Of a stretch of DNA of 61,625 nucleotides, positions 1 to 10,553 are shown piece by piece; the stretch's first letter is position 1; every line of letters begins with the position of its first letter. The stretch covers positions 1 through 61,625 of the forward strand of contig JALFIB010000113.1 of NCBI GenBank assembly GCA_022776305.1. The letters run 5' to 3'. The notes beneath the pieces are model-generated. The model saw nothing but the letters and a program-made list of their open reading frames with translations. It searched no databases and was not told the DNA's origin. The translations under genes and the position numbers were made by a program. This DNA is from Lachnospiraceae bacterium. Lineage in GTDB: Bacteria > Bacillota > Clostridia > Lachnospirales > Lachnospiraceae.

Positions 1-333
1 GCCGCCTGCTGCCTGAGGCCAGATTCCCACCGTGTGATCCGTATAATACGGGGCGAATCCGCTTTTCTCGATCTCCTCCGGCGTCAGGCAGCGGGTTAAC
101 TGATGGACGATGGTAGCCACCATCTCCAGATGGGCTAGTTCTTCTGTACCTACGTCTGTCAGCACAGCGCTGACCGTCCTGTTGGGGGAGGTATAGCGCT
201 GGGACAGATAGCGCAGGGAGGCTCCGATTTCACCGTCGGGGCCGCCGTACTGACTCGCGATGATCTGTGCAAGCTTTGCATTGGGTGTCTTGATGTTTAC
301 AGGATACTGCAGTCTTTTTTCATAACTCCACAT
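1..333 (-). CDS. cotJC: Spore coat protein CotJC / manganese catalase family (partial, runs off window start)
   Basis: Reverse translation MWSYEKRLQYPVNIKTPNAKLAQIIASQYGGPDGEIGASLRYLSQRYTSP..., directly downstream of cotJA/cotJB-like ORFs. Confidence 0.9.
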   Translation of the reverse strand, partial: MWSYEKRLQYPVNIKTPNAKLAQIIASQYGGPDGEIGASLRYLSQRYTSPNRTVSAVLTDVGTEELAHLEMVATIVHQLTRCLTPEEIEKSGFAPYYTDHTVGIWPQAAGG

Positions 334-336
334 AAG

Positions 337-747
337 CTAACAATCCCCTCCTTCCCATGGCCATGGCTGATGGACCCATTTCCAAGAGCAGGATGAATCC
401 TCAATAGAGCTTACTGTCAGGGGCCCATACGCTTTTGCATATTCATCCATGGCGAATTTCCGTTTGCGGTTGTGCTGGTTGAAAAATTCTCTGGCTTTTT
501 CGTCATCGTCATGGGTATCGAGGTAGAGAAGTGCGTCATACATGGCAAAGCTTACCTCATTAATATAACAGAGGAGCTTTTGCCGGTTGTCAATGGGAAC
601 TTCACGTTTCCAACTGTTTTCCTCTGTACATCCGCATGGCTCGGAAGCGGATGGGCGCTCCGGGATAGAAGAAACACAGCGGTTGCGGTTTTGGGGGCGT
701 GAGCCATATGGTGTCATATTTCCGGTATAACAGATATTACGGTTCAT
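337..747 (-). CDS. cotJB: Spore coat protein CotJB
   Basis: 136 aa ORF; C-terminal LLCYINEVSFAMYDALLYLDTHDDDEKAREFFNQHNRKRKFAMDEYAKAYGPLT; position between cotJA and cotJC. Confidence 0.85.
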   Translation of the reverse strand: MNRNICYTGNMTPYGSRPQNRNRCVSSIPERPSASEPCGCTEENSWKREVPIDNRQKLLCYINEVSFAMYDALLYLDTHDDDEKAREFFNQHNRKRKFAMDEYAKAYGPLTVSSIEDSSCSWKWVHQPWPWEGGDC

Positions 748-968
748 TCACATTTTCCTCCTTTCCCACAGAATGGTTTGTTAAGATCTGGGAAAATGGT
801 TCCGATTTTTAATGCTTTGCAGAGAGGATAGGTCTCATCCCATTTTTGATACGGTATATATCCCATGGCAAGAGGAGCACCTGACATGGATAAATGTTCA
901 TAAATTTCGCTGACAAGGGTATTGTGAGAGCGAGGACATCCGCAGCTCGTGCGACGTGGTTCCGGCAT
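744..968 (-). CDS. cotJA: Spore coat associated protein CotJA
   Basis: 74 aa; PLAMGYIPYQKWDETYPLCKALKIGTIFPDLNKPF typical of CotJA. Confidence 0.85.
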   Translation of the reverse strand: MPEPRRTSCGCPRSHNTLVSEIYEHLSMSGAPLAMGYIPYQKWDETYPLCKALKIGTIFPDLNKPFCGKGGKCE

Positions 969-1176
969 ATATTCCCCTTTCTCTTCTACGAAGAAGAAGC
1001 TATTTTCTTTATCAGAATATGAAAAGATGGAAAAAGTGTGTAAAAAAGAAGGGAGGATTGTGGAATCCCCTGCCTTATGGCAAGAAATAAATTCTATGTA
1101 GTACTGGAAAAAAGAAAAGAGATATGGTATGATTACCGGGTAATTTGTTGAAGAAGCACGGATGGAAGGTGTTTGA

Positions 1177-2397
1177 ATGGCGACCAGATCAAATAATTTG
1201 CGTCCTGTCCAGAAGAAAAAAACATCCGCAGGGACGGGAACTTCCGGCAGGCAGTATGTGCGAAAAGTAATAAGTACAGAACGCGATTATTTTGATTATA
1301 ATCTTTTAGCGATTGTGATCCTGCTGACTTGTTTTGGATTGGTGATGCTCTATAGTACCAGCGCGTACGAGGCGATGGTAGAGACAGGCGGAGATGATAT
1401 GTCTTATTTCCGTAAACAGGCGATCATCAGCGTAGGTGCACTGATATTGGCACTGGTAGGATCCCAGATCGATTACCATTTTTTGGCTCGATTTGCCATG
1501 CCCATTTACTGGGTGTCTATTGGATTTCTTGTTATTACAAAATTTATCGGACGTGAGGTCAATGGTGCGAAGCGGTGGATTTATTTCGGACCGATCTCTT
1601 TTCAGCCGGCTGAGTTGGCAAAACTAGCCATTATTTTATTTTTGCCCGTTTTGATCGTGAAAATGGGGCATAAGCTAAAGGGCTGGAAAGCCCCCCTGAC
1701 GGTTTTCGGTTTCGGTTTTTTGTCGGCAGCTTGTACGTATATTTTTACAGAGAACTTAAGCACGGCGATCATCATCGCGGGAATTACGGTGATCCTTGTT
1801 TTTATCGCCCACCCGAAGACGGCGCCTTTTGTTTTGGCGGCATGTGTTGGTGCTGTGTTAATTACGATCTTTGTGCTGGTGCTCGTAAATACTGCGGCAA
1901 ATTCCGACAGCTTCCGTATCCAGCGTATTAAGGTATGGCTGGATCCGGAGGCTTATTCCAGCCTTGGGGGATATCAGGTTATGCAGGCTCTGTATGCCAT
2001 TGGTTCCGGAGGATTTTTCGGGAAAGGACTGGGAAATAGCACACAGAAGCTGGGAGCTCTTCCTGAGGCCCAAAATGATATGATCTTTTCCATTATCTGT
2101 GAAGAATTAGGTGTGTTCGGAGCAGTTTTGGTTATACTGATGTTTGTATTGATGCTGTACCGTTTGTTCTTTATTGCACAAAATGCACCTGACTTGTTGG
2201 GATCACTGATCGTATCAGGGATTTTTGTTCACATCGCCTTACAGGTAGTTTTGAACATCGCGGTTGTGACGAACCTGATCCCTACCACCGGAATTACACT
2301 TCCTTTTGTCAGTTACGGAGGTACATCGATTTTGTTTTTGATGGCGGAGATGGCTTTGGCGCTGAGTGTGTCACGCCAGATACGTTTTCATTCATAA
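1177..2397 (+). CDS. FtsW/RodA/SpoVE family peptidoglycan glycosyltransferase
   Basis: 406 aa polytopic; YSTSAYEAM, NGAKRWIYFGPISFQPAELAKLAIILFL, PEAQNDMIFSIICEELG, TGITLPFVSYGGTS. Confidence 0.93.
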   Translation: MATRSNNLRPVQKKKTSAGTGTSGRQYVRKVISTERDYFDYNLLAIVILLTCFGLVMLYSTSAYEAMVETGGDDMSYFRKQAIISVGALILALVGSQIDYHFLARFAMPIYWVSIGFLVITKFIGREVNGAKRWIYFGPISFQPAELAKLAIILFLPVLIVKMGHKLKGWKAPLTVFGFGFLSAACTYIFTENLSTAIIIAGITVILVFIAHPKTAPFVLAACVGAVLITIFVLVLVNTAANSDSFRIQRIKVWLDPEAYSSLGGYQVMQALYAIGSGGFFGKGLGNSTQKLGALPEAQNDMIFSIICEELGVFGAVLVILMFVLMLYRLFFIAQNAPDLLGSLIVSGIFVHIALQVVLNIAVVTNLIPTTGITLPFVSYGGTSILFLMAEMALALSVSRQIRFHS

Positions 2398-2416
2398 AAA
2401 AGAGGAGTAGAAGAGT

Positions 2417-3877
2417 ATGAGTAAAGTAAAGACAAGATTTGCACCGAGCCCTACGGGCAGGATGCATGTAGGAAACTTAAGGACTGCATTGTATGCATAC
2501 TTGATCGCAAAGCATGAAGGCGGTACTTTTATGCTGAGGATTGAGGATACCGATCAGGAGCGTTACGTGGAAGGCGCGGTTGACATTATTTACCGTACCT
2601 TGGAAAAGACCGGCCTGATCCATGATGAGGGGCCGGATAAAGACGGCGGATGCGGACCGTATGTACAGAGTGAACGCCAGAAATCAGGCATATATATGAA
2701 GTATGCCCAGATGCTGGTTGAAAAGGGAGAGGCATATTACTGCTTCTGCGATAAAGAACGTCTGGAATCTTTAAAACAAGAAGTGGCTGGAAAGGAGATC
2801 GTGGTATATGATAAGCACTGTCTCCATCTTTCTAAAGAAGAGGTAGAAGCAAAGCTTGCGGCTGGTGTGCCTTATGTGATCCGCCAGAATGTACCGCAGG
2901 AGGGTACCACCCGGTTTGTAGATGAGATTTACGGTACCATAGAAGTGCCAAATGCAGAGCTGGATGATATGATCTTGATCAAGTCAGACGGATTCCCTAC
3001 CTACAATTTTGCTAACGTTGTGGATGACCATCTGATGGGGATTACCCATGTTGTCAGGGGAAATGAGTACCTTTCCTCTGCACCGAAATACAACCGTCTT
3101 TATGAAGCCTTTGGATGGGAGGTGCCGGTTTACGTACATTGCCCTCTCATCACTAATGAAGAGCATAAAAAGCTTTCCAAGCGTTCCGGACATTCTTCTT
3201 ATGAGGATCTTCTGGATCAGGGCTTCGTATCTGAGGCAATTGTGAATTACGTTGCACTGCTGGGATGGTGTCCGGAGGACAATCGAGAGATCTTTTCCTT
3301 GGAAGAGTTGGTGGAGGCATTTGATTACCACCACATGAGTAAATCTCCGGCTGTTTTCGATGTCCAGAAGCTTCGCTGGATGAATGGTGAATATTTAAAA
3401 GCAATGGATGACGATAAATTCTACGAAGCAGCCCTTCCTTATTTGAAAAAAGCCATTTCAAAGGATCTTGATTTCAAGAAGATTGCCCAGATGGTAAAGA
3501 CAAGGATTGAGGTATATCCGGACATCGAGGAGATGGTGGATTTCTTTGAGAAGCTTCCGGAATATGACACAGCTATGTTTGCCCACAAAAAGTCAAAGAC
3601 CACACTGCAGAGCAGTTATGAAGTGCTGACAGAGCTTCTTCCAAAGCTGGAGGAGCAGGAAGACTTTTCCAATGATGCGCTCTTTGAGATGCTGAAGGCA
3701 TACGTAGATGAGAAGGGATGCAAAGTAAACTTTGTGATGTGGCCTATCCGTGTGGCTGTTTCAGGAAAACAGATGACACCGGCGGGAGCTACTGAGATCA
3801 TGGAAATCCTCGGAAAAGAGGAATCTGTCGCACGTATTAAAAAAGCAATTGAAATGTTAGGTGAGGCATGCAAATAA
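2417..3877 (+). CDS. gltX: Glutamyl-tRNA synthetase
   Basis: 486 aa; class I aaRS signature [18 protein letters not shown] and KLSKRSG. Confidence 0.97.
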   Translation: MSKVKTRFAPSPTGRMHVGNLRTALYAYLIAKHEGGTFMLRIEDTDQERYVEGAVDIIYRTLEKTGLIHDEGPDKDGGCGPYVQSERQKSGIYMKYAQMLVEKGEAYYCFCDKERLESLKQEVAGKEIVVYDKHCLHLSKEEVEAKLAAGVPYVIRQNVPQEGTTRFVDEIYGTIEVPNAELDDMILIKSDGFPTYNFANVVDDHLMGITHVVRGNEYLSSAPKYNRLYEAFGWEVPVYVHCPLITNEEHKKLSKRSGHSSYEDLLDQGFVSEAIVNYVALLGWCPEDNREIFSLEELVEAFDYHHMSKSPAVFDVQKLRWMNGEYLKAMDDDKFYEAALPYLKKAISKDLDFKKIAQMVKTRIEVYPDIEEMVDFFEKLPEYDTAMFAHKKSKTTLQSSYEVLTELLPKLEEQEDFSNDALFEMLKAYVDEKGCKVNFVMWPIRVAVSGKQMTPAGATEIMEILGKEESVARIKKAIEMLGEACK

Positions 3878-5700
3878 GCAATGCACAGTCAAGGGCGATC
3901 GCCCATGGAAAAGGTCCTGCCATGGTATTGGCAGGACCCGGATCCGGAAAAACCCTCGTAATTACACAGAGAACAAAATATCTTATTGAAAATTTCCATG
4001 TAAAACCACAGGAAATCTTAGTGATCACTTTTACGAAAGCCGCTGCTGATGAGATGCGCCAGCGTTTTTCAGTGATCTCACCTCATGCGGGAGTCACCTT
4101 TGGGACTTTTCATGCCGTTTTTTTCACTATCTTAAAGTATGCATATCGTTTTCATCCTTCCAATATTTTAAGCGAAGAAAAAAAGTACCAGATCCTGCAG
4201 CAGCTGCTCCGTGAGATGAAATGGAGCCCAGAGGATGAAAAAGAACTTCTGGCAGATCTGGCTTCAGAGATCAGTCTTGTAAAAAATGAACAGATCGACC
4301 TGTCCCATTATTATGCGAAATGTTGTTCGGAAGAAATATTCCGGACTATTTTTGAAAAATACGAACAAATACATAAACAGATGGGAATGCTGGATTTTGA
4401 CGATATGCTTGTCTACACCTATGACCTGCTGGTAAAAAGAGAAGATATTCTTTCATCTTGGCAAAATAAGTTTCGCTATATTCTGGTGGATGAGTTTCAG
4501 GATATTAATCTGCTCCAATACAAAATATTAAAGCTTTTGGCCGAGCCGGAGCGCAACCTTTTTATTGTGGGAGATGATGACCAGTCTATTTACCGTTTTC
4601 GGGGAGCAAAACCTGAGATCATGTTGAATTTTCCAAAAGATTATCCGGATGCAGAGAAGATACTGCTGGACAAAAATTTCCGTTCTGTTGCACCTGTGAT
4701 AAAAAGCGCGTTGTCTGTGATTGAGGAGAATGCCAGCCGTTATCCGAAAACGATCAGCCATGTGCGCCAAGGCGGAGAGAGCATTGATATCCGGGAGTTT
4801 GCAAATCAGGAGCATGAAAGCCTTTATTTGACCAAATGTATACAAAAAAGTGTGGAGAAGGGTGTGCCTCTTACGGAGATCGCAGTGTTATTCCGCACGA
4901 ATCAGGGAGCAGGGCCTTTTGCCCAGCGGCTGATGGAGTTTAATATTCCTTTCGAAATGCGCGATGCCCTGCCGAATATTTATGAACACTGGATCGCAAA
5001 GGACATACTGGCATACATGCATCTTGCGAAGAAAGGTTTTGACCGGCCCCAGTTTCTTCAGGTGATGAATCGTCCCAAACGGTACATCAGCCGTGACAGC
5101 ATAGATGCACCGGTTGTCTCCTTTGAAACTCTCCGCACATATTATGAAGAGAAGGATTGGATGCTGGACCGTATTGACAGGATGGAATTTGACCTTAAAT
5201 TGTTATCCGGTATGAAACCTTATGCAGCCATTAATTTTATCCGGTATGGGATGCATTATGAGGAATATCTGGAGGAATACGCGAAAGCAAGAAGGATGAA
5301 ACCGGAAGAATTGACAGACCTTGCCGATGAGATACAGCAAAGCGCAAAACCCTTTGGGACATATGAGGAATGGACCAGACATATTGAATCATACCGTGAA
5401 GCGCTGGAGGAAAGACGGAACAGCAGGGTAAAGCGAAAAGAAGATGCCATTACGCTGGCAACGCTACATAGTTCTAAAGGGCTGGAATTTCAGGAGGTTT
5501 TTCTGGTAGATGTCAATGACGGGATCATCCCTCATCGAAAAGCATCGCTGGAAGCAGATCTGGAAGAAGAGCGAAGGCTGCTGTATGTGGGAATGACGAG
5601 GGCAAAAGACAAGCTTCATCTGTTCTATATAAAAGAGCGGTTTGGAAAAGAAATGGAACCATCTCCATTTATCTTGAACCTGCTTCCAGAAGAATCATAA
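3868..5700 (+). CDS. UvrD/PcrA-like ATP-dependent DNA helicase (short, 610 aa)
   Basis: Walker [55 protein letters not shown]; overlaps gltX 3' end. Confidence 0.93.
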   Translation: MQISNAQSRAIAHGKGPAMVLAGPGSGKTLVITQRTKYLIENFHVKPQEILVITFTKAAADEMRQRFSVISPHAGVTFGTFHAVFFTILKYAYRFHPSNILSEEKKYQILQQLLREMKWSPEDEKELLADLASEISLVKNEQIDLSHYYAKCCSEEIFRTIFEKYEQIHKQMGMLDFDDMLVYTYDLLVKREDILSSWQNKFRYILVDEFQDINLLQYKILKLLAEPERNLFIVGDDDQSIYRFRGAKPEIMLNFPKDYPDAEKILLDKNFRSVAPVIKSALSVIEENASRYPKTISHVRQGGESIDIREFANQEHESLYLTKCIQKSVEKGVPLTEIAVLFRTNQGAGPFAQRLMEFNIPFEMRDALPNIYEHWIAKDILAYMHLAKKGFDRPQFLQVMNRPKRYISRDSIDAPVVSFETLRTYYEEKDWMLDRIDRMEFDLKLLSGMKPYAAINFIRYGMHYEEYLEEYAKARRMKPEELTDLADEIQQSAKPFGTYEEWTRHIESYREALEERRNSRVKRKEDAITLATLHSSKGLEFQEVFLVDVNDGIIPHRKASLEADLEEERRLLYVGMTRAKDKLHLFYIKERFGKEMEPSPFILNLLPEES

Positions 5701-5746
5701 GAGCAGGTTAAATCTGGAAGAAGGATAATTTTTTGAAATAAAAAGC

Positions 5747-5796
5747 ACCCTGCAGATGCTACAGATACAAGAATCCGCAGACTGCAGGGTATTTTG
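5747..5796. terminator. Bidirectional intrinsic terminator between convergent helicase and DUF1292 genes
   Basis: ACCCTGCAG ... CTGCAGGGT inverted repeat with T/A-rich flanks. Confidence 0.65.
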
Positions 5797-5812
5797 TCAT
5801 AGTAACGATATC

Positions 5813-6163
5813 TTATTCTTCTTCCTCAGCCGGAACAAGTTCGTCGTATTCCATGGAATCAAGCCACTCGTCAAAGCCGTCAGAAGCTGCCTCGTATTCC
5901 TCATCGTCTTCGATATTTTCAAGGACAGGCACACCGTTTTCTTCATGGAAACGGTAAATAAATACTTCGCCATCTTCATTCACACCCTGTTCATTCAGGG
6001 GAAGCAGTGCAATATAACTGTTGCCGGCTGCTTCATATACCGTAAGGATAGAGCATTCGATGGTCTCGTCATTGTCCAGTGTCAGTGTGATGGTAGCGCC
6101 GCCTGCGCCGCAGTCTTCGCCGCAGCTTGCGCAGTTTCCGCCGCAATTCTCAAAATCGCTCAT
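5813..6163 (-). CDS. DUF1292 domain protein with N-terminal Cys cluster
   Basis: ORF 5813..6220; likely start MSDFENCGGNCASCGEDCG... followed by ITLTLDNDETIECSILTVYEA..YIALLPL. Confidence 0.8.
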   Translation of the reverse strand: MSDFENCGGNCASCGEDCGAGGATITLTLDNDETIECSILTVYEAAGNSYIALLPLNEQGVNEDGEVFIYRFHEENGVPVLENIEDDEEYEAASDGFDEWLDSMEYDELVPAEEEE

Positions 6164-6466
6164 TTGCAGTACCTCTCTTATTTTGTATAATGTTGTGTCA
6201 AAAGATGCCATAGGAATCATCTTGTGCTCGTACTCTTAGAATCCCGGCATCCTTTGATCAGCATGTAAATGATGCTGTTTCTTACACTTTACCAGAATAT
6301 ACATGAATTGGCAAGCAAGATATAAAAAAGACAAGATTATGCTGTGAAAACGTGAAAAGAAATGGTATACTATTATTGGATTTTTATGCTTGGCATTTAA
6401 AATGATGTTATGGTTAAAAGGCGCCAAAGCAGTGTTACAATCACGAAAAAGAATTGGAGTTAAGAT

Positions 6467-7225
6467 ATGAAACTGATTTCTTGGAATGTAAATGGTCTTC
6501 GGGCATGTGTACAAAAAGGTTTTCTTGATTTCTTCCATGATTCAGATGCTGATATTTTTTGTATTCAGGAGACGAAGCTTCAGGAAGGACAGATCGACCT
6601 GAAGATGGAAGGATATGAGCAGTATTGGAATTACGCTAAGAAAAAAGGATATTCAGGGACAGCGGTATTTACAAAGAAAAAGCCCCTGTCTGTGACTTAC
6701 GGTTTGGGAATAGAAGAGCATGATCAGGAAGGTCGTGTGATCACCTTGGAGTTTGAGGAATTTTATTTCGTGACGGTGTACACTCCCAATTCCCAGAATG
6801 AGCTGGCACGTCTTGATTACAGGATGCAGTGGGAGGACGATTTCCTGTCATACTTAAAAAAACTGGAAGAAAAGAAACCTGTGGTATTCTGTGGGGATTT
6901 AAATGTCGCCCATAAGGAGATCGACCTGAAAAATCCTAAGACAAATAGGCGGAATGCCGGTTTTACAGACGAAGAGCGGGAAAAGTTTACGCAGCTTTTG
7001 GAACATGGGTTTATAGATACATTTCGGTATTTTTATCCGGATCAGGAAGGTATTTACAGCTGGTGGTCTTACCGGTTCCGCGCCAGAGAGAAGAATGCGG
7101 GGTGGCGTATTGACTACTTCTGTGTTTCAGAAGTGCTCAGGGAGAAACTGGAGGACGCGAAGATCCATACAGAGATTTTCGGTTCAGACCATTGTCCGGT
7201 AGAACTTGATCTATCAATTTCATAA
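6467..7225 (+). CDS. xth: Exodeoxyribonuclease III (AP endonuclease)
   Basis: 252 aa; [59 protein letters not shown]. Confidence 0.96.
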   Translation: MKLISWNVNGLRACVQKGFLDFFHDSDADIFCIQETKLQEGQIDLKMEGYEQYWNYAKKKGYSGTAVFTKKKPLSVTYGLGIEEHDQEGRVITLEFEEFYFVTVYTPNSQNELARLDYRMQWEDDFLSYLKKLEEKKPVVFCGDLNVAHKEIDLKNPKTNRRNAGFTDEEREKFTQLLEHGFIDTFRYFYPDQEGIYSWWSYRFRAREKNAGWRIDYFCVSEVLREKLEDAKIHTEIFGSDHCPVELDLSIS

Positions 7226-7251
7226 CAGGAAAGGTAGCAAAAACAAATAAT

Positions 7252-9150
7252 ATGAGGCAGAGTTTGGAAGAAAATAGGTTCAAGGTAACAGAAGAGAATA
7301 TTGGGGTACAGGGAACAAGGATAGGAAAAGAGGGAGTGCACTTCGGATATACCGGAAGCAGTGAGGTGCCCCCCGTATTGCTGCTATATAAAAAAGGGAC
7401 ATCGGAAATTGCGGAGGAGATCCCTTTTCCTAAGGCAGCTTTAGGGGATCATTTTTATTCCATGACAGTAAAATTCTCCCCTTCAGAATATGAGTACAAT
7501 TTCCGGGATGGGGATATGATCATAACAGACCCGTATGCAAAAAAAATTTGCGGAAGGGAAATATTTGGGCAGGAGCCCTCTGAAGATCCCCATAGCCTTC
7601 GCGGAGGTTTTGTTTCGACGAAGTATAAGTGGGAGGATGATGTACTTCCACACATCCCTTATGAGGACGCTGTTATGTACCAGCTTCATCTCCGCGGGTT
7701 TACGATGCAGAAAAATTCCGGGGTGAGGAAGAAAGGGACATTTGCAGGATTAAAAGAAAAAATCCCCTATTTGGCAGAGCTGGGCATCAATCAAGTAAAA
7801 TTGCTGCCGGTATACGATTTCAATGAGATGGTGCCCAAAATGGTGCGGCAGAGGCCTTTGTCGATGGGGCAAGGTTCAAACATCATAGGCAAGAAGGGGG
7901 AACTTCCACCTTCCGGCGGATTAAAGGATCAGTATAAATTGAATTTCTGGGGGTACGGAGGCGGTTTCTATTTTGCCCCGAAAGCCTCTTACGCTTCCAC
8001 GCAAAATCCCGATATAGAGTTTAAGGACATGGTAAAATCTTTCCATTCCAACGGGATAGAGGTCATTTTAGAGTTTTCTTTTGAGGAAAATACAGATATA
8101 CAGATGATTTCCGACTGCCTTACATACTGGGCGAAGGAGTACCATGTAGATGGATTTTCTGTGATCGCACGGGAGAGTGTTCTCTCGGAGTTGGCCAGAC
8201 TTCCACTCTTTAGGACAAGAAAACTCATTGCAAACTGGTATCAGAATTCCGTGAAAAGCTGGAATAAAGAAAAGGGACATGCACTTTTGGCCGAATCAAA
8301 CGACGGATTTATGAATGATTGCAGGAAGGCTTTAAAAGGCGATGAAGACTGTTTAAGTGCATTTAGCCATCAGATCCGAAGCCGTGGCTCAGGGTGCGCG
8401 AAGATTTCTTATATGACCAACCATGACGGTTTTACCATGATGGACCTAGTTTCCTATGACAGGAAGCACAATCTGGATAACGGGGAACAGGACAGGGATG
8501 GAACGGAATACAATTTAAGCTGGAATTGCGGTCTTGAAGGACCTTCAAAAAAGAAAGAAATCGTATCCCTTCGCATGCGCCAAAGGAAAAACGCTTACGC
8601 TATAATGTTGTTTTCACAAGGTACACCAATGCTTTTAGCAGGAGATGAATTGGGCAATTCCCAGAATGGAAATAATAACCCTTATTGCCATGACAACAAA
8701 TTGTCCTGGGTGGACTGGAGCGGAAAAAAGAGGAATGAAGAGCTTCTCCAGTTTGTAAAGCAGGCCATCGCTTATCGGAAATCCCACAAGGTTTTCCATC
8801 AGGAGCGGGAATTAAAATGTGCAGACCAGCTTTCCACCGGTTTTCCGGATTTGTCTTTCCATGGGGACCGCGCCTGGTACGGGGATTTCGAAAAGCCAAA
8901 CAGGCATCTGGGATGTATGTATGCTAGCCAATATGTAGGAGAACGGGGCTTTGTATATGTGGCCTACAATTTCCATTGGAATCCTCAGGAGTTTGCGCTT
9001 CCTTTGTTGCCTAAAGGGGAGAACTGGTATAAAGTGATGGATACATCATTAAAAGATAGCTTTATTGATACGCCATCACAGGAAAAAATGCAGGATGTGA
9101 AATCTTTTACAGTCCCTGCGAGAACAATCGTGATTTTGGAAGGAAAATAA
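7252..9150 (+). CDS. GlgX/isoamylase-like GH13 protein, probably catalytically inactive
   Basis: 632 aa; MYQLHLRGFT, YHVDGFSVIARESVL, SYMTNHDGFTMMDLVSYDRKHN, GTPMLLAGDELGNSQNGNNNPYCHDNKLSWVDW. Confidence 0.85.
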   Translation: MRQSLEENRFKVTEENIGVQGTRIGKEGVHFGYTGSSEVPPVLLLYKKGTSEIAEEIPFPKAALGDHFYSMTVKFSPSEYEYNFRDGDMIITDPYAKKICGREIFGQEPSEDPHSLRGGFVSTKYKWEDDVLPHIPYEDAVMYQLHLRGFTMQKNSGVRKKGTFAGLKEKIPYLAELGINQVKLLPVYDFNEMVPKMVRQRPLSMGQGSNIIGKKGELPPSGGLKDQYKLNFWGYGGGFYFAPKASYASTQNPDIEFKDMVKSFHSNGIEVILEFSFEENTDIQMISDCLTYWAKEYHVDGFSVIARESVLSELARLPLFRTRKLIANWYQNSVKSWNKEKGHALLAESNDGFMNDCRKALKGDEDCLSAFSHQIRSRGSGCAKISYMTNHDGFTMMDLVSYDRKHNLDNGEQDRDGTEYNLSWNCGLEGPSKKKEIVSLRMRQRKNAYAIMLFSQGTPMLLAGDELGNSQNGNNNPYCHDNKLSWVDWSGKKRNEELLQFVKQAIAYRKSHKVFHQERELKCADQLSTGFPDLSFHGDRAWYGDFEKPNRHLGCMYASQYVGERGFVYVAYNFHWNPQEFALPLLPKGENWYKVMDTSLKDSFIDTPSQEKMQDVKSFTVPARTIVILEGK

Positions 9151-9151
9151 C

Positions 9152-9739
9152 ATGAAATTGGCTGGACAGATAAGAATGATTACTTGGAAAAAAATAAAAG
9201 GCCATTTAAAGACGATTACGGAACACAAGCTTCTGGTGATGCGCCATTGTTTTAAAATCGGACTGTATAGGCAGGGGATCATGCATGACCTGTCAAAGTA
9301 TATGCCGTCGGAGCTTTTGATGGGATTTATGTATTATGATGATGGAAAAAGCAGCCCCAATAACGGCGAGAGAAGGGATAAGGGGTATTCGAATGCATGG
9401 ATGCACCACAAAGGACGCAACAGGCACCACTTTGAATACTGGACAGATTACTCTCTCCATCCGTCAGAGGCAAAGCACCCTTTGCAGGCAGTGGAAATGC
9501 CGCGCAAATACGTTGCGGAGATGCTGATGGACCGCATCTGTGCTTCCAAAAATTATAATAAAGAATCCTACACGCAGCATGATCCACTTTCTTATTTTGA
9601 ACACGGGAAAAGCCATTACCTTCTCCATCCCCAGACAGAAAAAGAACTCCACGGGATGCTGAGGATGCTGGACCAAAAAGGGGAGGAATACTTGTTTCAT
9701 TTTGTGAAAGAGTATTACCTGAAAGGTTACAAGATATAA
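9152..9739 (+). CDS. DUF5662-like protein
   Basis: 195 aa; HLKTITEHKLLVMRHCFKIGLYRQGIMHDLSKYMPSEL ... HHKGRNRHHFEYW; His-rich, metal-dependent phosphohydrolase-like. Confidence 0.65.
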   Translation: MKLAGQIRMITWKKIKGHLKTITEHKLLVMRHCFKIGLYRQGIMHDLSKYMPSELLMGFMYYDDGKSSPNNGERRDKGYSNAWMHHKGRNRHHFEYWTDYSLHPSEAKHPLQAVEMPRKYVAEMLMDRICASKNYNKESYTQHDPLSYFEHGKSHYLLHPQTEKELHGMLRMLDQKGEEYLFHFVKEYYLKGYKI

Positions 9740-9811
9740 AATGGATGAGGATACCGGAAAAGCATCATAAGGTTTTCGGATATCCATAAAACTATGATCT
9801 ATTTTTCGTAT

Positions 9812-9866
9812 AAAAAGTGTGTTTCTTATCAGGATATTTTATATCGAGATAAAAACACACTTTTTT
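9812..9866. terminator. Bidirectional intrinsic terminator between DUF5662-like gene and luxS
   Basis: AAAAAGTGTGTTTcTTATC ... GATAAaAACACACTTTTTT. Confidence 0.85.
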
Positions 9867-9871
9867 AAAGC

Positions 9872-10354
9872 TTATGATTCAGGATAGATCAGGCGTTCCT
9901 CTGTGATCTGGTCTAAAACTTCTGTCAGATATTTGTCTGCCAGGTAATTAGCCATCGGAAGATTCATATCTAGATAATTTCCGCAGTCTTTTGCGCAGGC
10001 ACCCGGTACTTCTCCGCGGAAATCCCGGATGAAGGTGAACATCTCTTTCATAAGCATCACAATATCCTTTGAATCATAATCGCCGGAAAGGAGTAGATAG
10101 AAACCGGTACGGCATCCCATGGGGCCAAAATAAATAGTCTTAGACGCAAAGTCCGGATGGTTTCTGAGAAAAGTAGCGCCAAGATGCTCGATGGTATGGA
10201 CTTCTGCGGTGTTCATAACAGGTTCCTTATTCGGTCTTGTCATACGGATGTCAAAAGTGGTGATTACTTCACTGCCGGCGTGGTCTTTTCTTGAAACGTA
10301 AAGCCCCGGGAGGAGTTTAATGTGGTCAATGGTAAAGCTTGCTATTTTTTCCAT
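9872..10354 (-). CDS. luxS: S-ribosylhomocysteine lyase (AI-2 synthesis)
   Basis: 160 aa; FTIDHIKLLPGLYVSRKD, HTIEHLGATFLRNH, YFGPMGCRTGFYLL. Confidence 0.97.
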   Translation of the reverse strand: MEKIASFTIDHIKLLPGLYVSRKDHAGSEVITTFDIRMTRPNKEPVMNTAEVHTIEHLGATFLRNHPDFASKTIYFGPMGCRTGFYLLLSGDYDSKDIVMLMKEMFTFIRDFRGEVPGACAKDCGNYLDMNLPMANYLADKYLTEVLDQITEERLIYPES

Positions 10355-10471
10355 GGTGGATTTCCTTTCTCTTCATGATTGATAGGCCATAATGATGGAG
10401 CTGTATAGCCTTCCGTTTTATTCTCAATATGCCTGAATTGATTTTAACAGAATTCACAGCATCATACAACC

Positions 10472-10500
10472 TTGACTTTACTATACGAAAGTGATAAAAT
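10472..10500 (+). promoter_or_regulatory. Predicted sigma-A promoter for trpS
   Basis: TTGACT-17 nt-TAAAAT. Confidence 0.6.
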
Positions 10501-10553
10501 TTCGTAGATATGTAAATAAAAAACAGATTTGTACAATCTGGGAGGAGTTACCG

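Noticed and set aside
5756-6190. 144-aa plus-strand ORF
   Set aside because: Antisense to the DUF1292 gene and starts inside a terminator hairpin
10491-10553. N-terminal extension of TrpS in the ORF track
   Set aside because: Overlaps the predicted -10 box; strong RBS supports ATG at 10554
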